Numbered from the stretch's first letter, positions 28,323 to 36,611 are shown. The stretch is DNA of 64,000 nt from Bacillus sp. 2B10 (GCA_003946805.1 RPSH01000013.1:1-64000); one strand, 5' to 3'. Made by a program: numbers and translations. The notes: generated by a model not told the origin, from the letters alone.

Positions 28323-28913
28323 TCAGCGCGCGTTGCCGAAATCGACCTGCGGCGCGACCTCGGCTCCGGCCTGCGCCTGGAAGCTCTGCTTGGGTTTCGC
28401 GCCATAGAAGACGCGCGCGCCGATCGCGTCGGGAAAGGTGCGGATGCGGGTGTTATAAGCCTGCACCGCTTCGTTATAGTCGCGCCGGGCGATGGCGATG
28501 CGGTTCTCGGTCCCTTCCAGCTGCGATTGCAGGTTCAGGAAATTCTGGTTGCTGGTCAGCTGCGGATACGCCTCGACCACCGTGCGCAACTGCCCCAGCG
28601 CCTGGGTCAGCTGGTTCTGCGCCGCCTGAAACCGCTGGAACGTCGCCGGGTCGGACAGGTCGTCGGTGGTGACGTTGATCGACGTCGCGGCGGCACGCGC
28701 CTGCGCGACCTGGGTCAGCACGCGCTCCTCCTGTCCCGCAAAGCCCTTCACCGTCGCGACGAGGTTGGGGATCAGGTCGGCGCGGCGCTGATACTGGTTC
28801 TGCACCTCGCCCCATCTGGCGTTCACATTCTCCTCGGCGGTCGGCACGCTGTTCACGCCGCATGCCGCCAGCGGCATCGCCGCCATCACCACCATCGCCC
28901 GCCGCATCTGCAT
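28323..28913 (-). CDS. lemA: LemA family lipoprotein
   Basis: The 196-aa protein has an N-terminal lipoprotein signal ending in a lipobox (LAACG) and then the alpha-helical LemA fold: VNARWGEVQNQYQRRADLIPNLVATVKG, YPQLTSNQNFLNLQSQLEGTENRIAIARRDYNEAV and YNTRIRTFP. LemA proteins partner genomically with TPM proteins, as here. Their molecular job is uncertain. The gene leads the lemA-TPM-TPM-nudix operon and is divergent from mscL. The 82-bp space to mscL should hold both promoters. Confidence 0.93.
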   Translation of the reverse strand: MQMRRAMVVMAAMPLAACGVNSVPTAEENVNARWGEVQNQYQRRADLIPNLVATVKGFAGQEERVLTQVAQARAAATSINVTTDDLSDPATFQRFQAAQNQLTQALGQLRTVVEAYPQLTSNQNFLNLQSQLEGTENRIAIARRDYNEAVQAYNTRIRTFPDAIGARVFYGAKPKQSFQAQAGAEVAPQVDFGNAR

Positions 28914-28995
28914 GTTTGTTCACCCGGTGCTTGCCTGCGGCCATCGTATCGAAGCAATATGACGCCCTCAAGCAGAGACGGGAGGGCCGAGGTCC

Positions 28996-29454
28996 ATGCT
29001 CAAGGAATTCCGCACGTTCGTCGCGCGCGGCAACGTGCTCGACCTCGCGGTCGGCGTCATCATCGGCGCGGCGTTCGGGACGATCACCAAATCGCTGACC
29101 GACGACATGATAATGCCGGTCATCGGCTGGCTGTTCGGCGGGTTCGATTTCTCCAGCTATTTCGTCAAGCTCGGACCCATTCCGGCGACTTACAAGGGCA
29201 GCCCCGACAGCTATACCGCGCTGAAGGCCGCCGGCGTCCCGCTGTTCGGCTATGGCCAGTTCCTCAGCGTCGTCATCAACTTCGTGATCCTCGCCTTCAT
29301 CGTGTTCCTGCTGGTGAAGTTCGTGAACCGCGCGATCGCGGTGGTGCATCAGGAGCAGAAGGACGGCGACGTGCCCCCTGCCGCCGATCCGCCCGAGGTC
29401 GCGCTGCTGCGCGAGATCCGCGACGAACTGCGCGCGGCGAAGAAGCTGGATTAA
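28996..29454 (+). CDS. mscL: Large-conductance mechanosensitive channel MscL
   Basis: MscL is a homopentameric inner-membrane channel that opens under membrane tension on osmotic downshock. The 152-aa protein has the pore helix TM1 ([19 protein letters not shown], residues about 10-40), an extracellular loop and TM2 ([19 protein letters not shown], about 90-110). A C-terminal bundle with the charged [12 protein letters not shown] follows. It is slightly longer than the E. coli protein (136 aa) because of the periplasmic loop. It is divergent from lemA. Confidence 0.97.
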   Translation: MLKEFRTFVARGNVLDLAVGVIIGAAFGTITKSLTDDMIMPVIGWLFGGFDFSSYFVKLGPIPATYKGSPDSYTALKAAGVPLFGYGQFLSVVINFVILAFIVFLLVKFVNRAIAVVHQEQKDGDVPPAADPPEVALLREIRDELRAAKKLD

Positions 29455-29456
29455 AC

Positions 29457-29537
29457 GTCACCCCGGCGAAGGCTGCGGTCTCCCTCGGCTCCTGCTGCGC
29501 GTCATCACCGGAAGATTCCAGCCTGCGCTGGAATGCC
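29457..29537. repeat. R4 palindromic repeat copy
   Basis: A paired R4 repeat begins CGTCACCCCGGCGAAGGCTG and closes with GATTCCAGCCTGCGCTGGAAT. It lies between the end of mscL and the end of the Rrf2 gene, so it may act as a bidirectional terminator. No gene is supported here. Confidence 0.7.
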
Positions 29538-29544
29538 GTGTGCG

Positions 29545-29991
29545 TCAGGCCGCCGCCAGCTCCTGCGCCGCGGCGGCGGCCAGGCTGGTGCCGTCGAGGA
29601 TGCGCGCGGTTTCGTCGCGGACCCGCGCCATCGCGTGGCGGATGGCGCAGCTCGCCTCGTCCTTGCAGTCGCCGCACGGGCGGTATGCGGTGCGGCTGAC
29701 GCACGGGACCAGCGCCAGCGGCCCCTCGATCACGCGGATGATTTCGCCCAGCGAGATCAGGTGCGCCGGCCGCGCGAGGTGATATCCGCCCGCCTTGCCC
29801 CGCGTCGACGACAGGAACCCGGCCTCGCGCAGATCGGCGAGGATCAGTTCGAGGAACTTGCGCGGCACGTTGGCGGCGGCGGCGATGCGGTGCATCGGCA
29901 TCGGTGCCTCGCCCGCGGGCTGTTCGGCCAGGAACAGCATCGCGCGAAGCGCATAGCGGGAACGCTGGGTCAGCATGATCCTGTCGCCCAT
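29545..29991 (-). CDS. Rrf2-family transcriptional regulator (IscR-like)
   Basis: The 148-aa winged-helix regulator has the Rrf2 signature MLTQRSRYALRAMLFLAE and the recognition part NVPRKFLELILADLREAGFLSSTRGKAGGYHLARP. The three conserved cysteines that bind [2Fe-2S] in IscR or NsrR are present: VPCVS, PCGDC and EASC give a CxnCxxCxnC pattern. This suggests an iron-sulfur redox or NO sensor. No isc or suf genes are nearby. It is adjacent to the tmRNA gene on the opposite strand; its targets are unknown. Confidence 0.88.
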   Translation of the reverse strand: MGDRIMLTQRSRYALRAMLFLAEQPAGEAPMPMHRIAAAANVPRKFLELILADLREAGFLSSTRGKAGGYHLARPAHLISLGEIIRVIEGPLALVPCVSRTAYRPCGDCKDEASCAIRHAMARVRDETARILDGTSLAAAAAQELAAA

Positions 29992-30059
29992 GCCACTTGG
30001 ACGCGCCCGAGGGAAGTCCGCTTCTTTTCAAAGCCGGGACGAGCGCCTATATGCCCTTT

Positions 30060-30330
30060 CGTCGGCTTACAGCCGGCTATGACGATAAACTGCGGCGTGC
30101 AATAGACGCAGCGGACCCGGGGGCAGTACCCGGCGGCTCCACCATAAGGTGGTGTTCTGGACACCGTTTCTGACGGGGCCGAACCAGGATCGACGTGTGT
30201 TGAAAAGCGCTGTTTTCGTTCGGAATGGGACCACCGCAACGGCCCATACACACAAGTGCCAACGATAACGAAGCACTCGCGATTGCGGCGTAACTGAGGG
30301 CCTCACGGCCTGAAGTTACTCCAAGATAGC
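30060..30330 (+). ncRNA. ssrA: Circularly permuted two-piece tmRNA (ssrA)
   Basis: The acceptor piece comes first and ends in the acceptor strand CGGCTCC (30134-30140) and ACCA (30141-30144). A 30-nt intervening segment follows. The coding piece then starts at GGGGCCG (30175-30181), which pairs with CGGCTCC, and continues with the conserved GGATCGACG. The tag frame is 30258-30293 and encodes ANDNEALAIAA followed by TAA, with the usual alanine-rich end for proteolysis. The hairpin after the stop (30290-30318, GTAACT and AGTTAC arms) is helix 5. The order identifies the alphaproteobacterial permuted form. Outer ends are approximate: the 5' end of the acceptor piece and the 3' end of the coding piece need mapping. 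The tag rescues stalled ribosomes. Confidence 0.9.
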
Positions 30331-30335
30331 GCGGT

Positions 30336-30441
30336 TGGACCGAACCGGGCAACAGAATCGGATTCCAGCGGCCGCCGGGGGGGCCGGGCAACAGAACCCC
30401 CCGGACCTTGCGCGCGCGGAGCACCGGGCAACAGAAGCTCC
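30336..30441 (+). other. Triple hairpin with one repeated 14-nt loop
   Basis: Three hairpins follow the tmRNA tag. Their loops (30344-30357, 30383-30396, 30423-30436) are all 14 nt and read RCCGGGCAACAGAA, where R is A or G. Their stems are unrelated: TGGACCGA/TCGG(AT)TCCA, CCGGGGGG/CCCCCCGG and GGAGC/GCTCC. Only the loop is kept, which suggests an exposed site for a protein or RNA. It could be the 3' part of the tmRNA coding piece or a separate RNA. No open frame fits. Confidence 0.7.
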
Positions 30442-30465
30442 CCACCTTTCTCCATGCCGATCCGA

Positions 30466-30600
30466 ACGTCACCCCGGCGCAGGGTGGGGTCTCTCGCCAT
30501 GTGCGCACCCCCGATTGCCACGAACGCGGTCATTGTCCCGCGCTATTACCGGGAGATTCCAGCCTGCGCTGGAATGACGGGTGTTGGCGGGGCGGGGCCA
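30466..30600. repeat. R4 palindromic repeat copy, spread
   Basis: A CGTCACCCCGGCGCAGGGTG arm and a GATTCCAGCCTGCGCTGGAATGACG arm flank about 70 bp. It lies between the triple hairpin and the TSUP permease. The region 30442-30672 otherwise has no supported feature. Confidence 0.6.
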
Positions 30601-30672
30601 TGCGACGCGCGGGCGAACCCGCGCCACCAGCCGCCTTGCCGTATCCGTCGCACCCACGCTACGCCCCCGCGC

Positions 30673-31446
30673 ATGGATACCCAGCTCATCGCCCTGCTCA
30701 TGCTGGTCGCGTTCCTCGCCGGCACCATCGATGCGATGGCGGGCGGGGGCGGGCTCATCACCATTCCGGCATTGCTGGCGGCCGGCATGCCGCCGGTCGT
30801 GGCGCTGGGCACCAACAAGCTGCAAAGCGCGTTCGGCACCGCCGGCGCGACCTTCGCCTTCTGGCGCAAGGGGCATATCGACCTGCGCCGCTTCGCCCGG
30901 CTGGCGCTGGCGTCGTTCGGCGGGGCGGCGGCCGGCGCGGCGCTGGTGCAGACGATCGATCCGCACTTCCTCTCCGGGCTGCTGCCGGTGCTGCTGGTGG
31001 CGATGGCGCTGTATTTCCTGCTCGGGCCGCGGCTGTCCGACGTCGATACCCATGTCCGCCTCGCGCCGGCGGGGCTGCTGCTCGCGGTGGCGGCGATCGG
31101 CACCTATGACGGGTTCTTCGGGCCGGGGACGGGGTCGTTCTTCACGCTGCTGCTGGTCACCGCCGCCGGCATGGGCGCGACGCGGGCGGTGGCGCATACC
31201 AAGCTGCTGAACCTCGCCAGCAACCTTGCCGGCCTCGCGGTCATGATCGCGGGCGGCCATGTGTGGTGGACGGTGGGGTTGGCGATGGCGGTCGCCAGCG
31301 TTGCCGGCGGACAGGTCGGCGCGGCGCTCGCCATCCGCTTCGGCGGCCGCGCGATCCGGCCGCTGCTGGTCGTGGTGTCGCTGGCGCTGACGGTGAAGCT
31401 GGTCGCGGACCCGGCCAATCCGCTCAGGATGTGGCTGGGGGTGTAG
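30673..31446 (+). CDS. TSUP family permease (TauE/SafE-like)
   Basis: The 257-aa membrane protein has about eight hydrophobic helices in two related halves. The repeat motifs GTIDAMAGGGGLITIPALLAAGMPP and GTYDGFFGPGTGSFFTLLLV are the family's signatures. The family exports or imports sulfite, sulfonates or other small organic anions. The real substrate is unknown. The ATG at 30673 gives the typical N-terminal length, whereas an upstream frame would run through an intergenic repeat. A paralogue is at 54913-55671. Confidence 0.9.
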   Translation: MDTQLIALLMLVAFLAGTIDAMAGGGGLITIPALLAAGMPPVVALGTNKLQSAFGTAGATFAFWRKGHIDLRRFARLALASFGGAAAGAALVQTIDPHFLSGLLPVLLVAMALYFLLGPRLSDVDTHVRLAPAGLLLAVAAIGTYDGFFGPGTGSFFTLLLVTAAGMGATRAVAHTKLLNLASNLAGLAVMIAGGHVWWTVGLAMAVASVAGGQVGAALAIRFGGRAIRPLLVVVSLALTVKLVADPANPLRMWLGV

Positions 31447-31455
31447 CCTTTCCCC

Positions 31456-31582
31456 ACCTCCGTTTGCTTCGAGCGCAGGTTCGAGCCTGTCGAGAACCGA
31501 AGTCGAGAAGGGGTTGCCCCAAGCGGGCCGTTCTCGACGGGCGCTTCTCGACAAGCTCGAAGCTGCTCGAACCAAACGGTGG
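31456..31582. repeat. R1 palindromic repeat, uninterrupted copy
   Basis: This roughly 127-bp copy reads in the opposite orientation to the one at 63702-63826: it starts CCGTTTGCTTCGAGCG and ends GCTGCTCGAACCAAACGG. It has the internal GAAGGGGTTGCC core and no nested insert. It fills the gap between the TSUP permease and the end of the GH130 gene and could act as a bidirectional terminator. Confidence 0.75.
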
Positions 31583-31595
31583 GGGGAGGGGGGGA

Positions 31596-32705
31596 TCAGT
31601 CCAGCTGCGCGCCGGCCACCCGCGTCAACCGGCACGCAAGGTCCGCCTCCCCCGACGCCACGATCCAGTCGTCGCCGTCGGCCACGATGCCGGTCGTGAA
31701 CACCACCGGCTGCGGCAGGTACGCCTGGTGCGCGATCGGCGCGATCAGCGCGGGTGCCGCCTCCAGCACCGGCACGCGTTCGTCACGCTCCAGCACCCGC
31801 GACACGTCATGGTCGATCAGCGCGCGATAGGTGCGATACACCCCGACCGCGCCCTGCTTCTCGACGCCGTGATACAGCAGCATCCACCCGCGCCTCGTCC
31901 GCACCGGCTGCGTGCCCCCGCCCAGCTTGTACGCCGCCGCCCCTTTGAGCGGGCGCAGCGCCGGTTCGCTGAGCGGCCGCCAATGCAGCATGTCGGGCGA
32001 GGTCGCGACGTTGATGCTCGGCCCGCTGCCCTCCGCCGCGTCGGGCGCCGCCACGAACCACGCATCCGACAGCGGCCGGGTCAGCGCGACGAACCGGTCG
32101 CCGACCCGCCCCTCGAACGGCACCATGTCCTTGTTGCCATGATCCAGCACCATGCCCTGCGACCGCCAGTCATACCCGTCGTCCGACCGGTACATCACCG
32201 TGCACAGCCGCCCGCCCGACACCCCGCACACCGTCATCCAGTAGACGCCGTCGATCACTGCGATGCGCGGGTCCTCGACACCATATTGGGCATGGTCCGC
32301 CGACGGCTCGACCGCGCGGTCGTAATGCACCGCCACCACCCGCTGCCCGTCGGCCGACAGCTCGACCGGCAGCAGCCACGACAGCGAGGTGAGGCCGAGG
32401 AACGGATACGCCCCGCCGTTCAGCGAAAAGAAGCGCGGGTCGCTGACATCCGCCGCGTCCGCCGGAAACGCATCCAGCACATATCCGGTCGGCGTCCAGC
32501 GGATCGAGCGGACGCAGCCGCCCCGCACCGGTTCGCGCAGCGCCTCGGCGATCCGCACCAGCAACAGCAGGTTGCCGCCGGGCAGCCGCGTCAGCGCCGG
32601 ATTGAACGCCCCCAGCACATAGGTCGGCTCGGCGATGCCGCGCCTGAGCGGCGAGCGCGTCAGGTCGACATCGTCGGGGGCGAAGACGATCCGGTCGTCG
32701 CTCAT
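31596..32705 (-). CDS. GH130-type glycosidase / mannooligosaccharide phosphorylase-like protein
   Basis: The 369-aa protein has a five-bladed beta-propeller pattern of the GH130 family, which phosphorolyses or hydrolyses beta-mannosidic linkages. Visible blocks are FNPALTRLPGGNLLLLVRIAE near the start, VEDPRIAVIDGVYWM (the ED segment near the active site), NKDMVPFEGRVGDRFVALTRP and LGGGTQPVRTRRGWMLLYHGVEK. The start at 32705 overlaps the stop of the chorismate mutase gene (ATGA). The pairing of a carbohydrate enzyme with a chorismate mutase is odd. Whether it is a phosphorylase or a hydrolase is open. Confidence 0.75.
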   Translation of the reverse strand: MSDDRIVFAPDDVDLTRSPLRRGIAEPTYVLGAFNPALTRLPGGNLLLLVRIAEALREPVRGGCVRSIRWTPTGYVLDAFPADAADVSDPRFFSLNGGAYPFLGLTSLSWLLPVELSADGQRVVAVHYDRAVEPSADHAQYGVEDPRIAVIDGVYWMTVCGVSGGRLCTVMYRSDDGYDWRSQGMVLDHGNKDMVPFEGRVGDRFVALTRPLSDAWFVAAPDAAEGSGPSINVATSPDMLHWRPLSEPALRPLKGAAAYKLGGGTQPVRTRRGWMLLYHGVEKQGAVGVYRTYRALIDHDVSRVLERDERVPVLEAAPALIAPIAHQAYLPQPVVFTTGIVADGDDWIVASGEADLACRLTRVAGAQLD

Positions 32706-32992
32706 TGCCCGCCATCGTCCTGCATCGAGCGGTGATGGCGGATCACCTCGTCGATGATGAAGCGCAGGAACTTCTCGGAAAATTCGGGGTCGAGGTCGGC
32801 GTCGCGGGCCAGCGCGCGCAGCCGCGCGATCTGCGCCTCCTCGCGGCCCGGATCGGCGGGAGGCAGCCCTTCCTCCGCCTTGTAGCGGCCGACCGCCTGC
32901 GTCACCTTGAACCGTTCGGCGAGCAGGAAGACGAGCGCGGCATCGATATTGTCGATGCTCTGGCGAAAGCGTTGCAGCGTCGCGTCGGGCAT
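32702..32992 (-). CDS. Chorismate mutase (AroQ class)
   Basis: The 96-aa all-helical enzyme converts chorismate to prephenate, the branch to phenylalanine and tyrosine. The family pattern is visible: IDNIDAALVFLLAERFKVTQAVGRYKAE with the Arg and Lys active-site contacts, and EKFLRFIIDEVIRHHRSMQ. The ATG at 32992 is chosen because a GAGGA site lies about 6 bases upstream; the TTG further up is not needed. It overlaps the GH130 gene by 4 bp. No signal peptide is present, so it is cytosolic. Confidence 0.9.
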   Translation of the reverse strand: MPDATLQRFRQSIDNIDAALVFLLAERFKVTQAVGRYKAEEGLPPADPGREEAQIARLRALARDADLDPEFSEKFLRFIIDEVIRHHRSMQDDGGQ

Positions 32993-33123
32993 GGCGTCCT
33001 CTTTTGTAACCAAAGGGGGCGACCGGCCCGCCGTCCCGTCGTCCCTTTCGCGCGACCGGACGCGCGGCGCAACCCCGCCTTTCCCTTGCGTTCGGCCCCG
33101 TGAACCGCCACATCGCTTACGAC

Positions 33124-34137
33124 ATGACGGCCACCCTCCACCGCCTCGACAAGCGTACCGACCCCTCGCTCGATCCGCTGATGGCGTTGGTCGCCGACGA
33201 CATGAACCGCGTGAACGCGGTGATCCTCGACCGGATGCAGTCGAAGATTCCGCTCATCCCCGAACTCGCCGGTCACCTGATCGCGGGCGGGGGCAAGCGG
33301 ATGCGGCCGATGCTGACGCTCGCCAGCGCGCGGCTGATCGGCTATGGCGGCACGCGCCACCACCTGCTGTCGGCGGCGGTCGAATTCATCCACACCGCGA
33401 CGCTGCTACACGACGACGTGGTCGACGGCTCCGACCTGCGCCGCGGCAAGCGCACCGCCAACATCATCTGGGGCAACCCGGCCAGCGTGCTGGTCGGCGA
33501 TTTCCTGTTTTCCAAGAGCTTCGAACTGATGGTCGAGGCGGAAAGCCTCAAGGCGCTGCGCGTCCTGTCGGGTGCGTCGGCGGTGATCGCCGAAGGCGAA
33601 GTGAACCAGCTGACTGCGATCCGCCGCATCGACACCGCCGAGGACCGCTATCTCGACATCATCGGTGCCAAGACCGCCGCGCTGTTCGCCGCCGCCTGCC
33701 GCATCGCCGCGATCGTCGCCGACCGCTCGGACGCCGACGAGGCCGCACTGGACGCCTATGGCCGCAACCTCGGCATCGCGTTCCAGCTGGTCGACGACGC
33801 GATCGATTACGTTTCCGACGCCGATACCATGGGCAAGGACGCGGGCGACGACTTCCGCGAAGGCAAGATGACGCTGCCGGTCATCCTCGCCTATGCCCGC
33901 GGCGACGATGCGGCGCGCGCCTTCTGGCGCGATGCGGTGTCGGGCAAGCGCGCGAGCGATGCCGACCTCGCCCATGCCATCACCCTGATCCGCTCGACCC
34001 GTGCGGTCGACGACACGCTGGCCCGCGCCCGCCATTACGGCCAGCGCGCGATCGATGCGCTGGGCGGCTTCGCGGGCGGCGCGGCCAAGGACGCGATGAT
34101 CGAGGCGGTCGAATTCGCGATCCGCCGCGCCTATTGA
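33124..34137 (+). CDS. ispB: Polyprenyl diphosphate synthase (octaprenyl/decaprenyl, IspB-like)
   Basis: This trans-prenyltransferase makes the ubiquinone side chain. The 337-aa protein has GGGKRMRPML, the first aspartate-rich motif LLHDDVVDGSDLRRG and the second motif QLVDDAIDYVSD. The chain length (C50 in many sphingomonads) cannot be fixed from the sequence. The ATG at 33124 is favoured by family alignment. A GTG at 33100 is possible. Neither has a clear ribosome site. Ubiquinone is consistent with ubiG at 38050. Confidence 0.92.
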   Translation: MTATLHRLDKRTDPSLDPLMALVADDMNRVNAVILDRMQSKIPLIPELAGHLIAGGGKRMRPMLTLASARLIGYGGTRHHLLSAAVEFIHTATLLHDDVVDGSDLRRGKRTANIIWGNPASVLVGDFLFSKSFELMVEAESLKALRVLSGASAVIAEGEVNQLTAIRRIDTAEDRYLDIIGAKTAALFAAACRIAAIVADRSDADEAALDAYGRNLGIAFQLVDDAIDYVSDADTMGKDAGDDFREGKMTLPVILAYARGDDAARAFWRDAVSGKRASDADLAHAITLIRSTRAVDDTLARARHYGQRAIDALGGFAGGAAKDAMIEAVEFAIRRAY

Positions 34138-34231
34138 CGGCGTCGGGCGTAGCTAACCCTTTGTAAACCAACGTCGTGCAGCATTGCGGCGGGCACGGCA
34201 TTTGGCGCGTGTCCGCGTTGCAGGGGCTTGC

Positions 34232-34636
34232 ATGCAGATCGCCGACGACCCCGCCTTTCGCGGGTCCATCACCGCGTCACCCTGGACGATCGACTTCGCG
34301 TTGTTCGGCCATTGGGACCTCGGCACCGTCGCCCGCTTCGGCGCGGCGCTGCGCGATGCGGTGACGCGGCTACCGACGCTGGGGGTCCGGCCAGGTGAAC
34401 AGGTCGCGCTGTTCGACATCACCGGCTTCGCGGTCCAGTCCCCGGACGTCCTCGCCGCGATCGGCGAGATCGCCGACCGCTCGCGCACGACCTCGCGCAA
34501 GATCGCGCTGGTCCGCAACAGCGCGCTGCTGGCGATGCAGGTCAAACGCGCCATTCCGCACCTGTCGATGTTCGACACGCGCGAGGACGCGCTAGCGTGG
34601 TTGCGGGAGGAGGGGGGCGCCGAAGCATCGGCTTGA
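34232..34636 (+). CDS. STAS/SpoIIAA-like small protein
   Basis: The 134-aa protein has no signal or membrane segment. Alternating strands and helices (FALFGHWDLGTVARFGAALRD, VALFDITGFAVQSPDVLAAIGEI, KIALVRNSALLAMQVKRAI, SMFDTREDALAWLREE) fit the SpoIIAA/STAS-like fold found in sphingomonads. The AWL end is typical of the DUF3478-like SpoIIAA group. The ATG at 34232 starts the fold. It is not tied to any sigma factor or kinase gene nearby. The role is unknown. Confidence 0.65.
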   Translation: MQIADDPAFRGSITASPWTIDFALFGHWDLGTVARFGAALRDAVTRLPTLGVRPGEQVALFDITGFAVQSPDVLAAIGEIADRSRTTSRKIALVRNSALLAMQVKRAIPHLSMFDTREDALAWLREEGGAEASA

Positions 34637-35118
34637 GGTCCGCACCATCGTCCTTCGCGCACCGGCGAGGATCCATGTGCGCTGCCACACGCAATGAGGC
34701 GCCGTCATTGCCGAAGTATATTGCGACAGGAAACGTCCGTAAGAGGTGCAGCATGGTATTCCGGCAAGTCCGACCCTTGCCGGGCCCCCGCGCAGGCGGG
34801 GCCCAGAGCCAAGCAGAACAACGGTTTGTGCCTGCGACCCTGGACCCCCGCCTGCGCGGGGGTACGCCGGAGCGAAATTCGCAAAGGTTCCGCCTCCGTC
34901 AGGTTGCGGGAATTGCATGGCCGCACCTTCGCCCGCCGCTGGAATATACTGCTTTTGCAGGAGCGACACGGGCGACGGGCGCTCCCGAAAAGAACCGCTT
35001 TCCTACACGCCCGTCCGCTGCCACGCTCCGGTCACGCTCTTTTACACCGTGACCGCCCCCGACCCCGGTGCACCCGTGCGACAAACTGCGCACGAGTGTG
35101 ACTTTCGTGACCTTTGCC
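34637..35118. repeat. Gene-free gap with a palindromic repeat
   Basis: This 482-bp gap holds a paired palindrome at about 34770-34868 whose arms include GGGCCCCCGCGCAGGCGGGG and CCCCCGCCTGCGCGGGGG. The rest includes a GGAGCG ... CGCTCC hairpin (34960-34986) and no convincing gene. An ATG at 34753 opens a frame that reads through the repeats with no family support. Confidence 0.6.
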
Positions 35119-36147
35119 TTACGCCGCGCGCTTTTCCAGCGCCTGTGCCGCTTCCGCCATCAGCGCCCTGATGATCTCGGCCGCCGGTTCTTCCTTCGTC
35201 ACCATGCCGACCGACTGCCCGGCCATCAGGCTGCCATGCTCGATATCGCCGTCGATCACCGCGCGGCGCAGCGCGCCTGCCCAGTAATGTTCGATCTGCA
35301 ACTGCGCCTCGGCCATCGCCACGCTGCCCTCGTCCAGCAGCTGCGCCACCTCGCGCTGCTTGGCGGTGAACAGCTCGCCGCCGGCATTCTTCAGCGCGCG
35401 CACCGGGATCACCGGCAACCGCGCATCGATCTGCACGCTCGCCACCGCGTCGCGCGCCGACGCGCGCAGGAACGCCTTCTTGAATGCCGGATGCGCGATC
35501 GATTCGGTGGCGCAGACGAAGCGCGTGCCGAGCTGCACGCCCGCCGCCCCCATATCCAGATAGCCGGCGATCGCCTCGCCCCGGCCGATCCCGCCCGCGA
35601 CGAACACCGGCACCTGTTCGGCGACCTCGGGCAGCATCTCCTGCGCCAGTACGCTGGTGGAAACCGGGCCGATATGGCCGCCGGCCTCCATCCCCTCGAT
35701 CACCAGCGCGTCGGCGCCCGACCGGATCAGCTTCTTCGCCAATGCCAGCGCCGGGGCGAAGGCGATGACCCTGGCCCCCGTCGCCTTGATCGCCTCCAGC
35801 GACCCCTTGGGCGGCAGGCCGCCGGCCAGCACGACATGGGTGACGCCGTGGCGCCCGCACACCTCGATCAGGTCGAACAGCGCCGGGTGCATCGTGATGA
35901 GGTTCACCCCGAACGGCTTGTCCGTCAGGGCTTTCGTCCCCGCGATCTCCCGGTCGAGCAGTTCGGGGGTCATCGCGCCGCAGGCGATCACCCCGAACCC
36001 GCCGGCGTTGGAAATGGCGGCGACGAGGTTGCGCTCGCTCACCCACGACATTGCCCCGCACAGGATCGCGGTTTCGGAACCGAGGAAGTCACGGCCGCGC
36101 GCCATGCGGCGCTCAAGGCGCTCGGCGCCGATCGAAGCGTTGGTCAT
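35119..36147 (-). CDS. Nitronate monooxygenase / FabK-like flavoenzyme
   Basis: The 342-aa TIM-barrel flavoprotein belongs to the 2-nitropropane dioxygenase superfamily. Visible blocks are GAMSWVSERNLVAAISNAGGFGVIACG, VLAGGLPPK, DALVIEGMEAGGHIGP (the active-site histidine region) and VFVAGGIGRGEAIAGYLDMGAAGVQLGTRF (the phosphate-binding half). Close relatives are annotated as either nitronate monooxygenase or enoyl-ACP reductase II, and the sequence does not settle this. It is divergent from yjbQ with 44 bp between starts. Confidence 0.82.
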   Translation of the reverse strand: MTNASIGAERLERRMARGRDFLGSETAILCGAMSWVSERNLVAAISNAGGFGVIACGAMTPELLDREIAGTKALTDKPFGVNLITMHPALFDLIEVCGRHGVTHVVLAGGLPPKGSLEAIKATGARVIAFAPALALAKKLIRSGADALVIEGMEAGGHIGPVSTSVLAQEMLPEVAEQVPVFVAGGIGRGEAIAGYLDMGAAGVQLGTRFVCATESIAHPAFKKAFLRASARDAVASVQIDARLPVIPVRALKNAGGELFTAKQREVAQLLDEGSVAMAEAQLQIEHYWAGALRRAVIDGDIEHGSLMAGQSVGMVTKEEPAAEIIRALMAEAAQALEKRAA

Positions 36148-36191
36148 TGCCCCGCCTAGCGCGGGCGGGCGGCTTCGGGCAAGCAGGGACG

Positions 36192-36611
36192 ATGATGCGA
36201 CAGGAACATGGCGAACTGGTGGTCACCACCAACGGGCAGGGGCTGGTCCTCATCACCGGACAGGTGCGCCACTGGGTCGATGCGACCGGCATCGCCAGCG
36301 GGCTGCTCACGATGTTCTGCCGCCATACCTCGGCCTCGCTGCTGGTGCAGGAAAACGCCAGCGAGGCGGCGCGCGACGACCTCGAACGCTATTTCCGCCA
36401 CATCGCGCCGGAAAGCGACCGCTATGCGCATGACGAGGAGGGGGCGGACGACATGCCCGCCCATCTGCGCACGGCGCTGACGGACACGTCGCTGTCGATC
36501 CCCGTCGTCGGCCACCGCCCGGTGCTGGGCACGTGGCAGGGCATCTACCTGTTCGAACACCGCCGCGCCGCCCACCGCCGCAGGATCGCGGTACACCTGA
36601 TCGGCGAATAA
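36192..36611 (+). CDS. yjbQ: YjbQ family protein (UPF0047; secondary thiamine-phosphate synthase type)
   Basis: The 139-aa cytosolic protein has the full UPF0047 signature: MFCRHTSASLLVQENA, YAHDEEGADDMPAHLRTALTDTSL and GTWQGIYLFEHR. The family has weak thiamine phosphate synthase activity in E. coli; its main role is uncertain. The ATG at 36192 has a CAGGGA site 5 bases upstream; a second ATG follows directly. The stop codon TAA lies at the left end of the R2 repeat. Confidence 0.9.
   Translation: MMRQEHGELVVTTNGQGLVLITGQVRHWVDATGIASGLLTMFCRHTSASLLVQENASEAARDDLERYFRHIAPESDRYAHDEEGADDMPAHLRTALTDTSLSIPVVGHRPVLGTWQGIYLFEHRRAAHRRRIAVHLIGE

Noticed and set aside
34753..35052. Gene starting at 34753
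   Set aside because: The frame reads through palindromic repeats and has no family similarity.
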